Shown piece after piece: positions 1-6,850 of a stretch of 22,832 nt of DNA. Origin of the DNA: RFXV01 sp038150465. Its GTDB lineage: Bacteria; Bacteroidota; Bacteroidia; Flavobacteriales; Schleiferiaceae. The notes below the pieces were generated by a model. It had not been told where the DNA came from, did not search any database, and saw nothing but the letters and a program-made list of their open reading frames with translations. The first letter of the stretch is position 1, and each line of letters begins with the position of its first letter. The position numbers were made by a program, and so were the translations under genes. The DNA is taken from the NCBI GenBank assembly GCA_038150465.1, contig JAYOTP010000033.1, forward strand, positions 1 to 22,832, in the 5' to 3' direction.

Positions 1-1204
1 TGATCTTCATCACATAACTCCCAGCCGAGACATTGGGCAGCAGCCAGCGATCTGACAACTGAGTCAGACGAAGCCTTCCACCCATCGCGCTCCACAACTC
101 AACATGGAGCACTATGCTGCTGCTTTTGATCATTACCTCGTTCCTTGCAGGATTGGGATAAAGAGATATGATCTTGTTGGCCTGCTCCAGAGCACTCGCT
201 TGCGATGCGATCAAAACAACTTGGGTGCTGCTTATTGTATCCGAACAATTGTAGGCCCTCAGCCGCACGGTGTAGGTGCCTGCATTTGCGTAGCTGTGTG
301 TGGGCTGACCGCCAGTGGCCGTGGTCCCGTCGCCAAGATCCCAGAACAAGCTGTCCTGGGCCGGTCGGTCTGCCGTGAATTGAACCTGCAGGCCATTGAC
401 CGAATATTGAAAAGCCGCATCTGCTTTCTGATCTGATCTTTCCCACAAGGCCAGTGAATCGTAGACATAGGCCTTGGTGAGCATCCTGATCGAATCGGCG
501 ATCTGTGGGCTCAAACTGTGGTCAAAGGAAATGGCCGTGGGGTCTTTCTTGAAGATCAGGGTGTAGAAAGTGCATGCCGCCACATAGCTTCCGCGTGCAT
601 TCGGGTGAGAGCCGTCCGATGTGTACAGCCCGATCCCGGGCCATTTTCTCCTAAACTGTCGCCAGATATGGCCCACCGGGGCCAGGGAGCATCTGTTCGA
701 ATCGGTCAGTTCCTGATAGGAGTAATGAATGGCGCTGTCCATTCGCTCGTAGGTGCACACCCAAGGCGAAGTGGAACAATTGGATGCATCGCCGTTCTCC
801 CGGCCCCAGGTCATATAGAAAAGAGGTTCAGCACATGGATGGGCCGAGCGGATCGAATCGCAGAGAGTCTTGGCAAAAGGGTGCACATCTGCGTGCAGAA
901 AGGCCGCACCCAGGGATGTTTCCTGGCTCTGTCCCTGCAAGGTGACAAAGTCCCAGGAAGAAGAAGCGATCTTGCTCAGCGTGGTCGGATCCGCTGCATG
1001 GTTCATCATGCGGTAGCCTCCAGGCGTTCGGCTATCGTACAACAGTTGATCGCCTGTGCTGCTGGCCATTTGCGAAACCAAACTGGGCAGATTGTTGGCG
1101 GCTGTGTAGCTGTTGCCGAGAAAAAGCACCCGCTTGGTCTGCTGCGCATTCAACCCAGACAGGCCCAAACACATCCAAATTGGAATGCATAAAGTCCTCC
1201 GCAA
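1..1204 (-). CDS. Secreted SGNH-type hydrolase with PKD domain and T9SS sorting tail (partial, C-terminus off the left edge)
   Basis: Open frame on the minus strand with no stop from 1204 to the window edge, about 401 codons. With the TTG at 1204 the N-terminus is a good signal peptide (MRRTLCIPIWMCLGLSGLNA, cut before QQ). Mature part: VLFLGNSYTAANN (SGNH block I, Ser in GNSYT), DFVTLQGQSQ, and SDGSHPN, whose D-x-x-H fits the catalytic Asp/His. It resembles the DUF4886-like SGNH esterases, and the substrate (acyl or acetyl ester, perhaps on a glycan) is inferred only. A PKD domain follows (WDLGDGTTATGGQPTHSY, then AGTYTV). The last ~60 residues look like a type IX secretion C-terminal domain (ISLYPNPARNEV, then SAGSYVMKI at the edge), missing only a few residues. 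The start is uncertain: GTG at 1231 and ATG at 1174 are also in frame, but the ATG leaves too short a signal peptide. Likely exported by T9SS to the surface or medium. Confidence 0.82.
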   Translation of the reverse strand, partial: MRRTLCIPIWMCLGLSGLNAQQTKRVLFLGNSYTAANNLPSLVSQMASSTGDQLLYDSRTPGGYRMMNHAADPTTLSKIASSSWDFVTLQGQSQETSLGAAFLHADVHPFAKTLCDSIRSAHPCAEPLFYMTWGRENGDASNCSTSPWVCTYERMDSAIHYSYQELTDSNRCSLAPVGHIWRQFRRKWPGIGLYTSDGSHPNARGSYVAACTFYTLIFKKDPTAISFDHSLSPQIADSIRMLTKAYVYDSLALWERSDQKADAAFQYSVNGLQVQFTADRPAQDSLFWDLGDGTTATGGQPTHSYANAGTYTVRLRAYNCSDTISSTQVVLIASQASALEQANKIISLYPNPARNEVMIKSSSIVLHVELWSAMGGRLRLTQLSDRWLLPNVSAGSYVMKI

Positions 1205-1297
1205 AGTCGAGTTGAAGTTCGTTCCGATCACAGCTGACAAATCAACTGAACGAGCATTTTTCCTTTATTGCTCATCTACATGTACTTGCTCAGGCCC

Positions 1298-1314
1298 TAT
1301 ATCATCATGATATA
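1298..1314. repeat. 17-nt perfect inverted repeat upstream of the SGNH gene
   Basis: TATATCAT-c-ATGATATA: two 8-base arms around a single central base. It lies about 94 nt upstream of the SGNH hydrolase start, in the 154-bp gap between that gene and the end of the TPR lipoprotein. The spacing and lack of a hairpin-sized loop fit a protein-binding operator better than a terminator, but AT-rich palindromes of this size also arise by chance. No regulator gene lies next to it. Confidence 0.3.
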
Positions 1315-1358
1315 AAGAACCCCGTACAAGGTTGGGCTTGCTTGGTTCAAGATCCGAG

Positions 1359-2635
1359 TTAAAGAGCGTCTGCCTTACCCTTGGATACAGTGAAGTTGGG
1401 ATCCAGCTCGAAGGCCTTTAGATATTGCGTCTTGGCAGCTGATGAGTCTCCCTGGCGCAATAAAAAGTCTCCATAAGAGTCATGAACGTTGGCTACATCT
1501 GGATTGGAATTCATGTTCAGCAGGAAATGTTTTTCAGCCAGCTCCATTTCTCCTTCATTCATATACTTATACGCGATCATATTATTCAGTGCAGTATTAT
1601 CGGGATTCCTTGCCAATCCTGTGGAAAGGATATCTACCGCTACCTCATAGTCTTTTTCTCCCCAGGCATACCAGGTGCGGATCATCGGGTCATCGGGTGC
1701 ATGCAGAAGAGCCATTCTCAAGTTCCCGCGCGCATCGGCCCCCTCAGCAGGATCATATGACTTGATGAAATACTGCTCCGCCAAGCTTGCGCCTTGCAGT
1801 TTACTCATCGCTGCATCGAATGTGGTCTGAAGGTTCTGCTTGTCCTGATTGAACCAGTAATAATGCAACTGCCCGAGGTGAGCGGTTGCCCAATTTGGGT
1901 CTGCATCAACAAGCGTGTCGCTGATGGCCAATGCCTGCTCATTGCTCAACTCGCTCATGTGCTTGCGCATTTCGTTGTATGCGCTGAGGCCGCCTTTCAA
2001 CTCTGTACTCGGCCAGAGGAAATTTCTGGCCAGCGCATGATTCCAAACCCCTGTAAAGCGCTTCCAAACCATGCGGCCATTCTCTTCTCCAACTATGCCA
2101 GAGAAGTTCATTCCAAAGGTCTTCACTCCAGCAGAAAACCATCTCGCCGATCCCATGATGTGCGCATCCTTGCCCACATAACTGATGTCGTGTATTGTGT
2201 GCTGGATCGAATCTTCGTAGAACCACTCCGCCTTTGTGTTTTCTTTTTTAACGATACTTGGACCGCCCGGCCAAACAGCATTTGACCATGCCAGCAAGCT
2301 GTCACTCATGGTATTGTTGTAGGCTTCTACATTGCCTTCTGTCTGCGCGTCAAAAAAAGACTGAAGAAAAACCCTGACCTCCTCTTCGGACAGCTGTTTT
2401 TCTGTTGGGGCGCACGACCAACCGGTCGCGAAAAGAAAGGAAATGAGAAATATNNNNNNNNNNNNNNNNNNNNNNNNNNNNNNNNNNNNNNNNNNNNNNN
2501 NNNNNNNNNNNNNNNNNNNNNNNNNNNNNNNNNNNNNNNNNNNNNNNNNNNNNTTTCTGTTGGGGCGCACGACCAACCGGTCGCGAAAAGAAAGGAAATG
2601 AGAAATATTCGTACGAAAGAAATCTTTCTGTCCAT
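1359..2635 (-). CDS. Lipoprotein with NTF2-like N-terminal domain and C-terminal TPR repeats (interrupted by an assembly gap)
   Basis: The start is ATG at 2635, giving MDRKISFVRIFLISFLFATG then WSCAPTE: a lipoprotein-type signal with Cys near residue 23. The frame is broken by 100 Ns (2454-2553) flanked by identical 55-bp copies. Removing 155 bp joins the signal peptide in frame to the body and gives a 373-residue protein, so the gene is probably intact. Roughly residues 28-150 resemble an NTF2-like/SnoaL-like fold (EEEVRVFLQSFFDAQTEGN). The C-terminal half holds helical TPR-type repeats (LARNPDNTALNNMIAYKYMN and GDSSAAKTQYLKAFELDPN). It is likely anchored to the inner face of the outer membrane. 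Role unknown: TPRs suggest protein binding, and the NTF2-like part could bind a small ligand. It lies 119 bp downstream of blh on the same strand, so read-through is possible. Confidence 0.72.
2399..2453. repeat. 55-bp direct repeat, copy 1 (flank of assembly gap)
   Basis: Identical to 2554-2608 and ends exactly at the first N. Interpreted as a duplicated contig end rather than a biological repeat, because collapsing it restores the reading frame of the lipoprotein gene. Confidence 0.9.
2454..2553. other. Assembly gap, 100 Ns
   Basis: Exactly 100 Ns, the usual placeholder size, between two identical 55-bp sequences. The real gap length is probably zero or negative: the flanks are the same sequence counted twice. 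Confidence 0.97.
2554..2608. repeat. 55-bp direct repeat, copy 2 (flank of assembly gap)
   Basis: Second copy of 2399-2453, starting at the first base after the Ns. It encodes the signal-peptide region of the lipoprotein, and the same residues (IFLISFLFATGWSCAPTE) are encoded again on the other side of the gap. Confidence 0.9.
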
Positions 2636-2754
2636 GGCCTAAGGTATTTGTTGAGGTAATTGCTACTTATCTCGACCGAATTTAGGTCGTTCCTGAGCTT
2701 TCAACAAATTTTGAAAGGCCGTCCTCCGCCGGGAACAGCATATTGGGTGACCAT

Positions 2755-3645
2755 TCAGTCCTTGGCTTTGCGCGATTTATAGAACTGATCGAAGAGGATG
2801 GAATGCGGAAGGGTCACGATCGAGATGATCATGAAGAAATAGATGATCAGCTCCGACCATTCCTTTTCCTTCAGCAGATAGATCAGCAGCATGAGTCCGC
2901 CGATGGAGAGAAAGCTGAACAGCGACAGGTCCTTCAAAAAGGACTTGAGCCTGTAATTGCTGATGCGCCTGCGCAACCAGCCATACTGATGCTGAAAGGC
3001 GTTGAGTGAATGGAAAAGAATGAAATAGAGCGTGAAGGCCACCAGGAAAGGCAGAAATAAATAACTGAGATTGAGCGCGCTGATAAAGACAAGGGCTTTG
3101 ATGGCTTTTTGCCGATCCATCCGTCCGCTGAACACTAGACGGTACACGCTTCCCAGCAAGAGCAAAGGGAGCAGCCCCATCACCGACAAGCGGATGTACG
3201 GGTGAAAATGAATTGTTTCTGAACCCTCAGTCAGCCATTGGAAACTGGCCACGATCTCGCGGTGTGCGATCAGCGAAGGAAGCAGCAAAATGCCCCCGCC
3301 CCAGATCATGATCTCAACAGCAGATGGCTTTGGGATCTCCAGTTCTTCCAGAAATTCCTGTCCGAAGTGGTACATGCTCATCACATAGAAGACCAGCGCT
3401 GCCTGAGCAGGCATCATGAGCCACCAGACCGCATAGCCCACTGCGATCAGCACATAATGCAGTATGAATCCCCTGGTGTCTTTGTCGCCGCTCAATGTGG
3501 AGTTGATCCGGTGATCTGCTGCGCCATGGGGCACGCCGATCAAAAGGATGAGCGAAACACAAATGCCGTTGTACAGCTGTGGATCGATGACCACGAACTG
3601 GAACAGCAGCACGACGAGCAATATGAACAGGAAACGATACTTCAC
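2755..3645 (-). CDS. blh: Brp/Blh family beta-carotene 15,15'-dioxygenase (retinal synthesis)
   Basis: Membrane enzyme that splits beta-carotene into two retinals, the chromophore of proteorhodopsin. The 296-residue protein is strongly hydrophobic with several membrane helices and carries the family's conserved histidine sites: GVPHGAADH (H40, H45), MYHFGQEF (H93), FHSLNAFQHQY (H212, H219) and TLPHSILFDQFY (H281). These are the expected iron ligands and active-site positions. The start is GTG at 3645: an in-frame stop lies three codons upstream and there is no early ATG, so the frame cannot begin much earlier. That start is only about 8 bp past the T-tract of a strong terminator that follows proteorhodopsin, so blh must depend on read-through or on a promoter inside the rhodopsin gene. 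Carotenoid genes (crtE, crtB, crtI, crtY) are not in the window. Confidence 0.93.
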   Translation of the reverse strand: MKYRFLFILLVVLLFQFVVIDPQLYNGICVSLILLIGVPHGAADHRINSTLSGDKDTRGFILHYVLIAVGYAVWWLMMPAQAALVFYVMSMYHFGQEFLEELEIPKPSAVEIMIWGGGILLLPSLIAHREIVASFQWLTEGSETIHFHPYIRLSVMGLLPLLLLGSVYRLVFSGRMDRQKAIKALVFISALNLSYLFLPFLVAFTLYFILFHSLNAFQHQYGWLRRRISNYRLKSFLKDLSLFSFLSIGGLMLLIYLLKEKEWSELIIYFFMIISIVTLPHSILFDQFYKSRKAKD

Positions 3646-3653
3646 CTCGGGTC

Positions 3654-3686
3654 AAAAAAAAAGGTCGGTTCCCGAAGGAACCAACC
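3654..3686 (-). terminator. Intrinsic terminator downstream of proteorhodopsin
   Basis: On the minus strand a 10-bp stem (GGTTGGTTCC / GGAACCGACC) closes a TTCG tetraloop and is followed by nine Ts. One pair is a G-U wobble that forms only in RNA made from the minus strand, which fixes the orientation. The hairpin begins about 30 bp after the proteorhodopsin stop codon (3717-3719), and the T-tract ends about 8 bp before the blh GTG start. Confidence 0.9.
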
Positions 3687-3716
3687 CTTTTATCTTTCTA
3701 CTTCAATGCAGTGGCA

Positions 3717-4451
3717 TTAGGCCGCCTGCGCATCTTTAGAACCTGCAGCCAGGCTGTAGATCACCAGACCGAAGCCGATCTTGTTGATGGCGTCACCGAT
3801 GTTGTAGACAACGTCCATGTTCAGGCCGATGCCGTCAACGAAGTCGTACCAACCATCTGTTCCGATCATATATCCGAGTGGATAGATGGCCCAACCGATG
3901 AGGACGAACTTGCAGAGAATGCCATGCGCCTTCTGAACAGCCGGTGAAGACTGATCTGCCAGAGCCTTGGCCTCTCCGAACATGATGAGGTATACGATGT
4001 AGAAGTAAGCGATACCTGAGAACAAGCCCCACATAGCGGGTCCTGTGCCAGTCGTGTAGACCGCTTCTCCGAAATAACCTGTCACCAACATGACAACTGA
4101 TGCCCAGATAAGCTTCCACAGGAGGGAAGTCTTGGCACCCGCCGCTTTCAGGATCAGGTAGAATTCCACGCACATCAATGGAACAGTCAGGGTCCAGTCC
4201 ACATAACGGAAGAATGTGGGAGACTCACCAACTACAGCCCAATAATCGCGCATGTAGTAATAGTGGACAGCAGCAATGAACGTGATCAGTCCACTGACCA
4301 GAAGGGATGTTTTCCATTTGCCCTCAACGGTGCTCATTGAGAGGAAAAAGAAAGCGGAGGCGGCCATCATGGCCATGGTGCCAACGAAGAATGTAAAACC
4401 GACGTAATCGTCCGGCATCATTTTCGTGACTGCAAGCATAAAAGAAGTCAT
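3717..4451 (-). CDS. Proteorhodopsin, light-driven proton pump, green-type
   Basis: A 244-residue seven-helix microbial rhodopsin in the inner membrane; it pumps protons outward on light absorption. Helix C reads FRYVDWTLTVPLMCVEFYLI: D85 (proton acceptor), T89 and E96 (proton donor) form the DTE triad of proton pumps, not the NDQ triad of sodium pumps nor the NTQ triad of chloride pumps. H63 in AAVHYYYMRD matches the His paired with the acceptor Asp. K224 in GDAINKIGFG binds retinal. M93 sits at the colour-tuning position (105 in green proteorhodopsin numbering), where Met or Leu gives green and Gln gives blue absorption. ATG at 4451 is the start. The upstream 326-bp spacer is AT-rich, and no exact TAnnTTTG element was found there. 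A terminator follows immediately, then blh. Confidence 0.97.
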   Translation of the reverse strand: MTSFMLAVTKMMPDDYVGFTFFVGTMAMMAASAFFFLSMSTVEGKWKTSLLVSGLITFIAAVHYYYMRDYWAVVGESPTFFRYVDWTLTVPLMCVEFYLILKAAGAKTSLLWKLIWASVVMLVTGYFGEAVYTTGTGPAMWGLFSGIAYFYIVYLIMFGEAKALADQSSPAVQKAHGILCKFVLIGWAIYPLGYMIGTDGWYDFVDGIGLNMDVVYNIGDAINKIGFGLVIYSLAAGSKDAQAA

Positions 4452-4777
4452 GTGTTTGGGTTTTGGTTTGAATTGCAGAACATGAATTTATTGGGTTTTG
4501 TTTAACAAAGAGGGTAATTTTTCAGAACAATTTTAAACAAGTTATTTAATCTACTGATTTATAGTTGTTTATATAAATCATTTTTGGTTCAAAAATTTCA
4601 AAAATTCGATTTATAAAGTCAGAAAATTCTTAATAAGCTCAGTTTCAATCGCTTGAATTTTCACGAAATGCGACCAAACCGCAAGCAAAAGGTTAAACAA
4701 AACTCAAAGTTCGAGGAGTATTGGGCTTTCGCTTAAACAAAAGAGTAGGCCATCTTTTCGAGTGCCTCAGGCCCCGG
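4452..4777. promoter_or_regulatory. AT-rich 326-bp intergenic region upstream of proteorhodopsin
   Basis: No gene was found here. The stretch from about 4452 to 4745 is clearly richer in A+T than the flanking genes. It holds a 9-bp inverted repeat at 4555-4580 and a 9-bp tandem repeat (TTCAAAAAT twice, 4588-4605). It must contain the proteorhodopsin promoter, reading leftwards, because the upstream gene (DUF819) ends at 4778 on the same strand. I looked for the exact Bacteroidota -7 element TAnnTTTG on the minus strand and did not find it; the closest is TAAAATTG, with one mismatch. No clear terminator for the DUF819 gene was seen. Confidence 0.55.
4555..4580. repeat. 9-bp inverted repeat upstream of proteorhodopsin (candidate operator)
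   Basis: TGATTTATA, an 8-nt spacer, then TATAAATCA: a perfect 9-bp inverted repeat about 105 nt upstream of the proteorhodopsin start codon. It could bind a dimeric regulator or form a weak AT hairpin. In such an AT-rich region chance occurrence is possible. Confidence 0.3.
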
Positions 4778-6166
4778 TCACACCCCTTGCATGAGAATGC
4801 CGCAGAGCCAGGCTCCGTAGGTCCCTAGTGCATACCCCAGGACGGCCAGCAATACGCCAACCGGAGCAAGACTTGGATGGAAAGCCGCCGCCACGACCGG
4901 AGCCGAGGCCGCACCGCCGATATTCGCCTTGGAACCGACGGCCAAAAGGAAATATGGTGCGCGGATCAGTTTGCCCACAATGAACAGCAGAAGCACGTGA
5001 AAGGCCATCCATATCAGACCCAAGAGGAACAGGCCTGGATTGTCAAACACCTCGAGGATGTTCATCTTCATGCCAATGGTGGCCACCAATATGTAGATAA
5101 AGACACTTCCCACCTTGGAGGCGCCCGAACCTTCGTAGTTCCGCGCCTTGGTGAAACTCAGCACCAGTCCAAAGGAAGTGGCCAGAACGATCAGCCAGAA
5201 AAACCCACTGGTCAGACTAAAGCGTGCCAGTTTCGGGGCGTTCGCCTTGATCCATGAGCTCAATTCATCTCCGACCAAGTGGGCCAGACCTGTAAGGCCA
5301 AAGGCAATGCCCAGAATGATCATATAGTCTCTGAAGCTTGCGATGCGTGCGCTCTTCTTGGCAAACTCTTCCATTTTTTGTTTCAGCCCGTCAATGGTGG
5401 AGGCATCTGCCTTGAAAAAACGGTCGAGGGATTCATTCCTGCCCACACCAAAAAGCAGGAAGGCCATCCAGATCTCTGCGACGATCACGTCCACGGTGAT
5501 CATGATCGAATACAACCGACTGCTGGGCTGGAAGATCTCGAACATGGCCGCCTGATTCGCGCCGCCGCCGATCCAACTGCCGGCTATGGTCGTCATACCT
5601 CGCCAAACCTCCTCTGAACCGCTTCCGGCAACTGCCTCGGGCATGATCTGCTGCATGAGCATCAGGGCCAAAGGACCGCCCAGCACCACACCCACTGTTC
5701 CGGTCAGAAACATGATGAGCGCCTTGGGGCCCAGACGAAAGACCTCTTTCAGGTCGATGCTCAGGGTAAGTAGTATCAGACTGGCGGGAAGCAAAAAGCG
5801 GGAAGCCACGAAATAGAGCCGCGAACTGCCGGTAAAGGGCGCAATGAGGTCGAACGATATGTGCTCCGCCTCCACCCAGTGCTTGAAGTCATGCAAACTG
5901 CTCATGGGCGCCGCCGGCACATAGCCCTCTTGGGCCAGTGCTGACAAAGCGGCTTCAAGGTCGAGCCAGGCAGGTGAAATAATGCCGAGCGTATTGAATA
6001 AGGAGGGAAGAAAATAGCAGAGTAAGAGCGCGGGAACAACTGAATAGAATTTCTTGAAGCGCGGCTGCTCGGCCGTGTAGAAGATGGCCATGAGCAGGGC
6101 CATGAGAATTCCAAATACCACCGCGTCATTGGTGATCAGCGGTTTTAGGGATACGATCTCTTCCAT
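4778..6166 (-). CDS. DUF819 family polytopic membrane protein
   Basis: About 462 residues from ATG at 6166 (MEEIVSLKPLITNDAVVFGI). An in-frame TTG at 6175 is less likely. The protein has many hydrophobic helices and family-like segments such as GTVGVVLGGPLALML, GSWIGGGANQAAMFE, GSVFIYILVATIGMKMN and KANIGGAASAPVVAAA. The glycine-rich segments placed in both halves resemble an internally duplicated transporter fold. The DUF819 (YjcL-like) family has no settled substrate, so none is assigned; ion or small-metabolite transport is inference. It begins 24 bp after the SGNH lipoprotein gene on the same strand and probably is the last gene of the lysS-mutS2 run. Confidence 0.85.
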   Translation of the reverse strand: MEEIVSLKPLITNDAVVFGILMALLMAIFYTAEQPRFKKFYSVVPALLLCYFLPSLFNTLGIISPAWLDLEAALSALAQEGYVPAAPMSSLHDFKHWVEAEHISFDLIAPFTGSSRLYFVASRFLLPASLILLTLSIDLKEVFRLGPKALIMFLTGTVGVVLGGPLALMLMQQIMPEAVAGSGSEEVWRGMTTIAGSWIGGGANQAAMFEIFQPSSRLYSIMITVDVIVAEIWMAFLLFGVGRNESLDRFFKADASTIDGLKQKMEEFAKKSARIASFRDYMIILGIAFGLTGLAHLVGDELSSWIKANAPKLARFSLTSGFFWLIVLATSFGLVLSFTKARNYEGSGASKVGSVFIYILVATIGMKMNILEVFDNPGLFLLGLIWMAFHVLLLFIVGKLIRAPYFLLAVGSKANIGGAASAPVVAAAFHPSLAPVGVLLAVLGYALGTYGAWLCGILMQGV

Positions 6167-6190
6167 GGGGTGCAAGATGGCGATTGCCCG

Positions 6191-6850
6191 TCAATATCCG
6201 CACTCCTCTTTAAGCACTGCACGCAGATGGTCTTTCCATATCCGATAACCCTCGGCATTCATATGCAGCGAATCGGAAGTGAAAAGATCCCCACGAACCT
6301 TCTGGCGCTCGTCGAGCATCAGGGGCCAGACATTGGCAAAGAAGACCTGATCGTCCTGATCGGCCAGTGCCTTCAGCCGCTGATGCGTCTCGATGTATTC
6401 TGCACGCAAGTGCCAGCGCGAGGGGCTGGGTTTTGGTGCGATGAGCACCAAAAGGGCATTGGGCAGTCTCGTCCGGATCGAGGCAATGACCTCCTTCGCA
6501 TCGCTTTCCACCCAATCGGCTTTCTTGCCCAGGGCGATGTCGTTGTCCCCTTCGTAGACGAAGACCACATCGGGCGTGTATTTGAAGATGACCGAATCCT
6601 GTAATCGGAGCAAGTCGCTGAATTGAGATCCACCAAAGCCGGTGTTGATCGTTCGGAATTCCGGGAAATCAGCATCCACTGTTTTCCACATCCGTATGGA
6701 TGAGCTCCCGGTGAATAGCAAGGTCTTGGTCCCGTCCGAATCATGTGCCAAGACGCCTGAACCGATCTGCCGGGAACAGGCGAATATGCCCAATCCGAGC
6801 AACAGTCCCCATGCCCACACAACGACCAGCCGCTCCCTTTTCCTGCTCAT
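6191..6850 (-). CDS. SGNH/GDSL-family hydrolase lipoprotein
   Basis: 219 residues from ATG at 6850, which overlaps the mutS2 stop codon by 4 bp (ATGA). The frame stays open further upstream inside mutS2, but the lipoprotein-like signal (RERLVVVWAWGLLLGLGIFAC, Cys25) marks this start. All SGNH blocks are visible: FTGSSSIRMW (nucleophile in the GSSS cluster, residues 48-51), NTGFGGSQ (block II Gly), GDND at 101-104 (block III) and DSLHMNAEG with D193 and H196 (block V). It is therefore a probable serine esterase or acylhydrolase anchored at the cell envelope; the substrate is unknown. It is much shorter than the secreted SGNH protein at the left edge and lacks PKD and sorting domains, so the two are unlikely to be recent duplicates. 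Confidence 0.86.
   Translation of the reverse strand: MSRKRERLVVVWAWGLLLGLGIFACSRQIGSGVLAHDSDGTKTLLFTGSSSIRMWKTVDADFPEFRTINTGFGGSQFSDLLRLQDSVIFKYTPDVVFVYEGDNDIALGKKADWVESDAKEVIASIRTRLPNALLVLIAPKPSPSRWHLRAEYIETHQRLKALADQDDQVFFANVWPLMLDERQKVRGDLFTSDSLHMNAEGYRIWKDHLRAVLKEECGY

Noticed and set aside
518..1192. A plus-strand 224-residue open frame opposite the SGNH hydrolase
   Set aside because: It has no recognisable domain, and the minus strand over the same bases encodes a coherent signal peptide-SGNH-PKD-sorting tail protein.
1315..1358. A terminator after the TPR lipoprotein
   Set aside because: Only a 4-bp AACC/GGTT stem with no proper T-tract was found on the minus strand.
2399..2608. 55-bp direct repeats around an unknown insert, as for a mobile element with long target duplications
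   Set aside because: The insert is exactly 100 Ns, the same pattern with another sequence occurs at 20251-20460, and collapsing each restores a reading frame. Assembly artefact is the simpler reading.
3717..4451. Sodium- or chloride-pumping rhodopsin
   Set aside because: The key triad reads D-T-E, not NDQ or NTQ.
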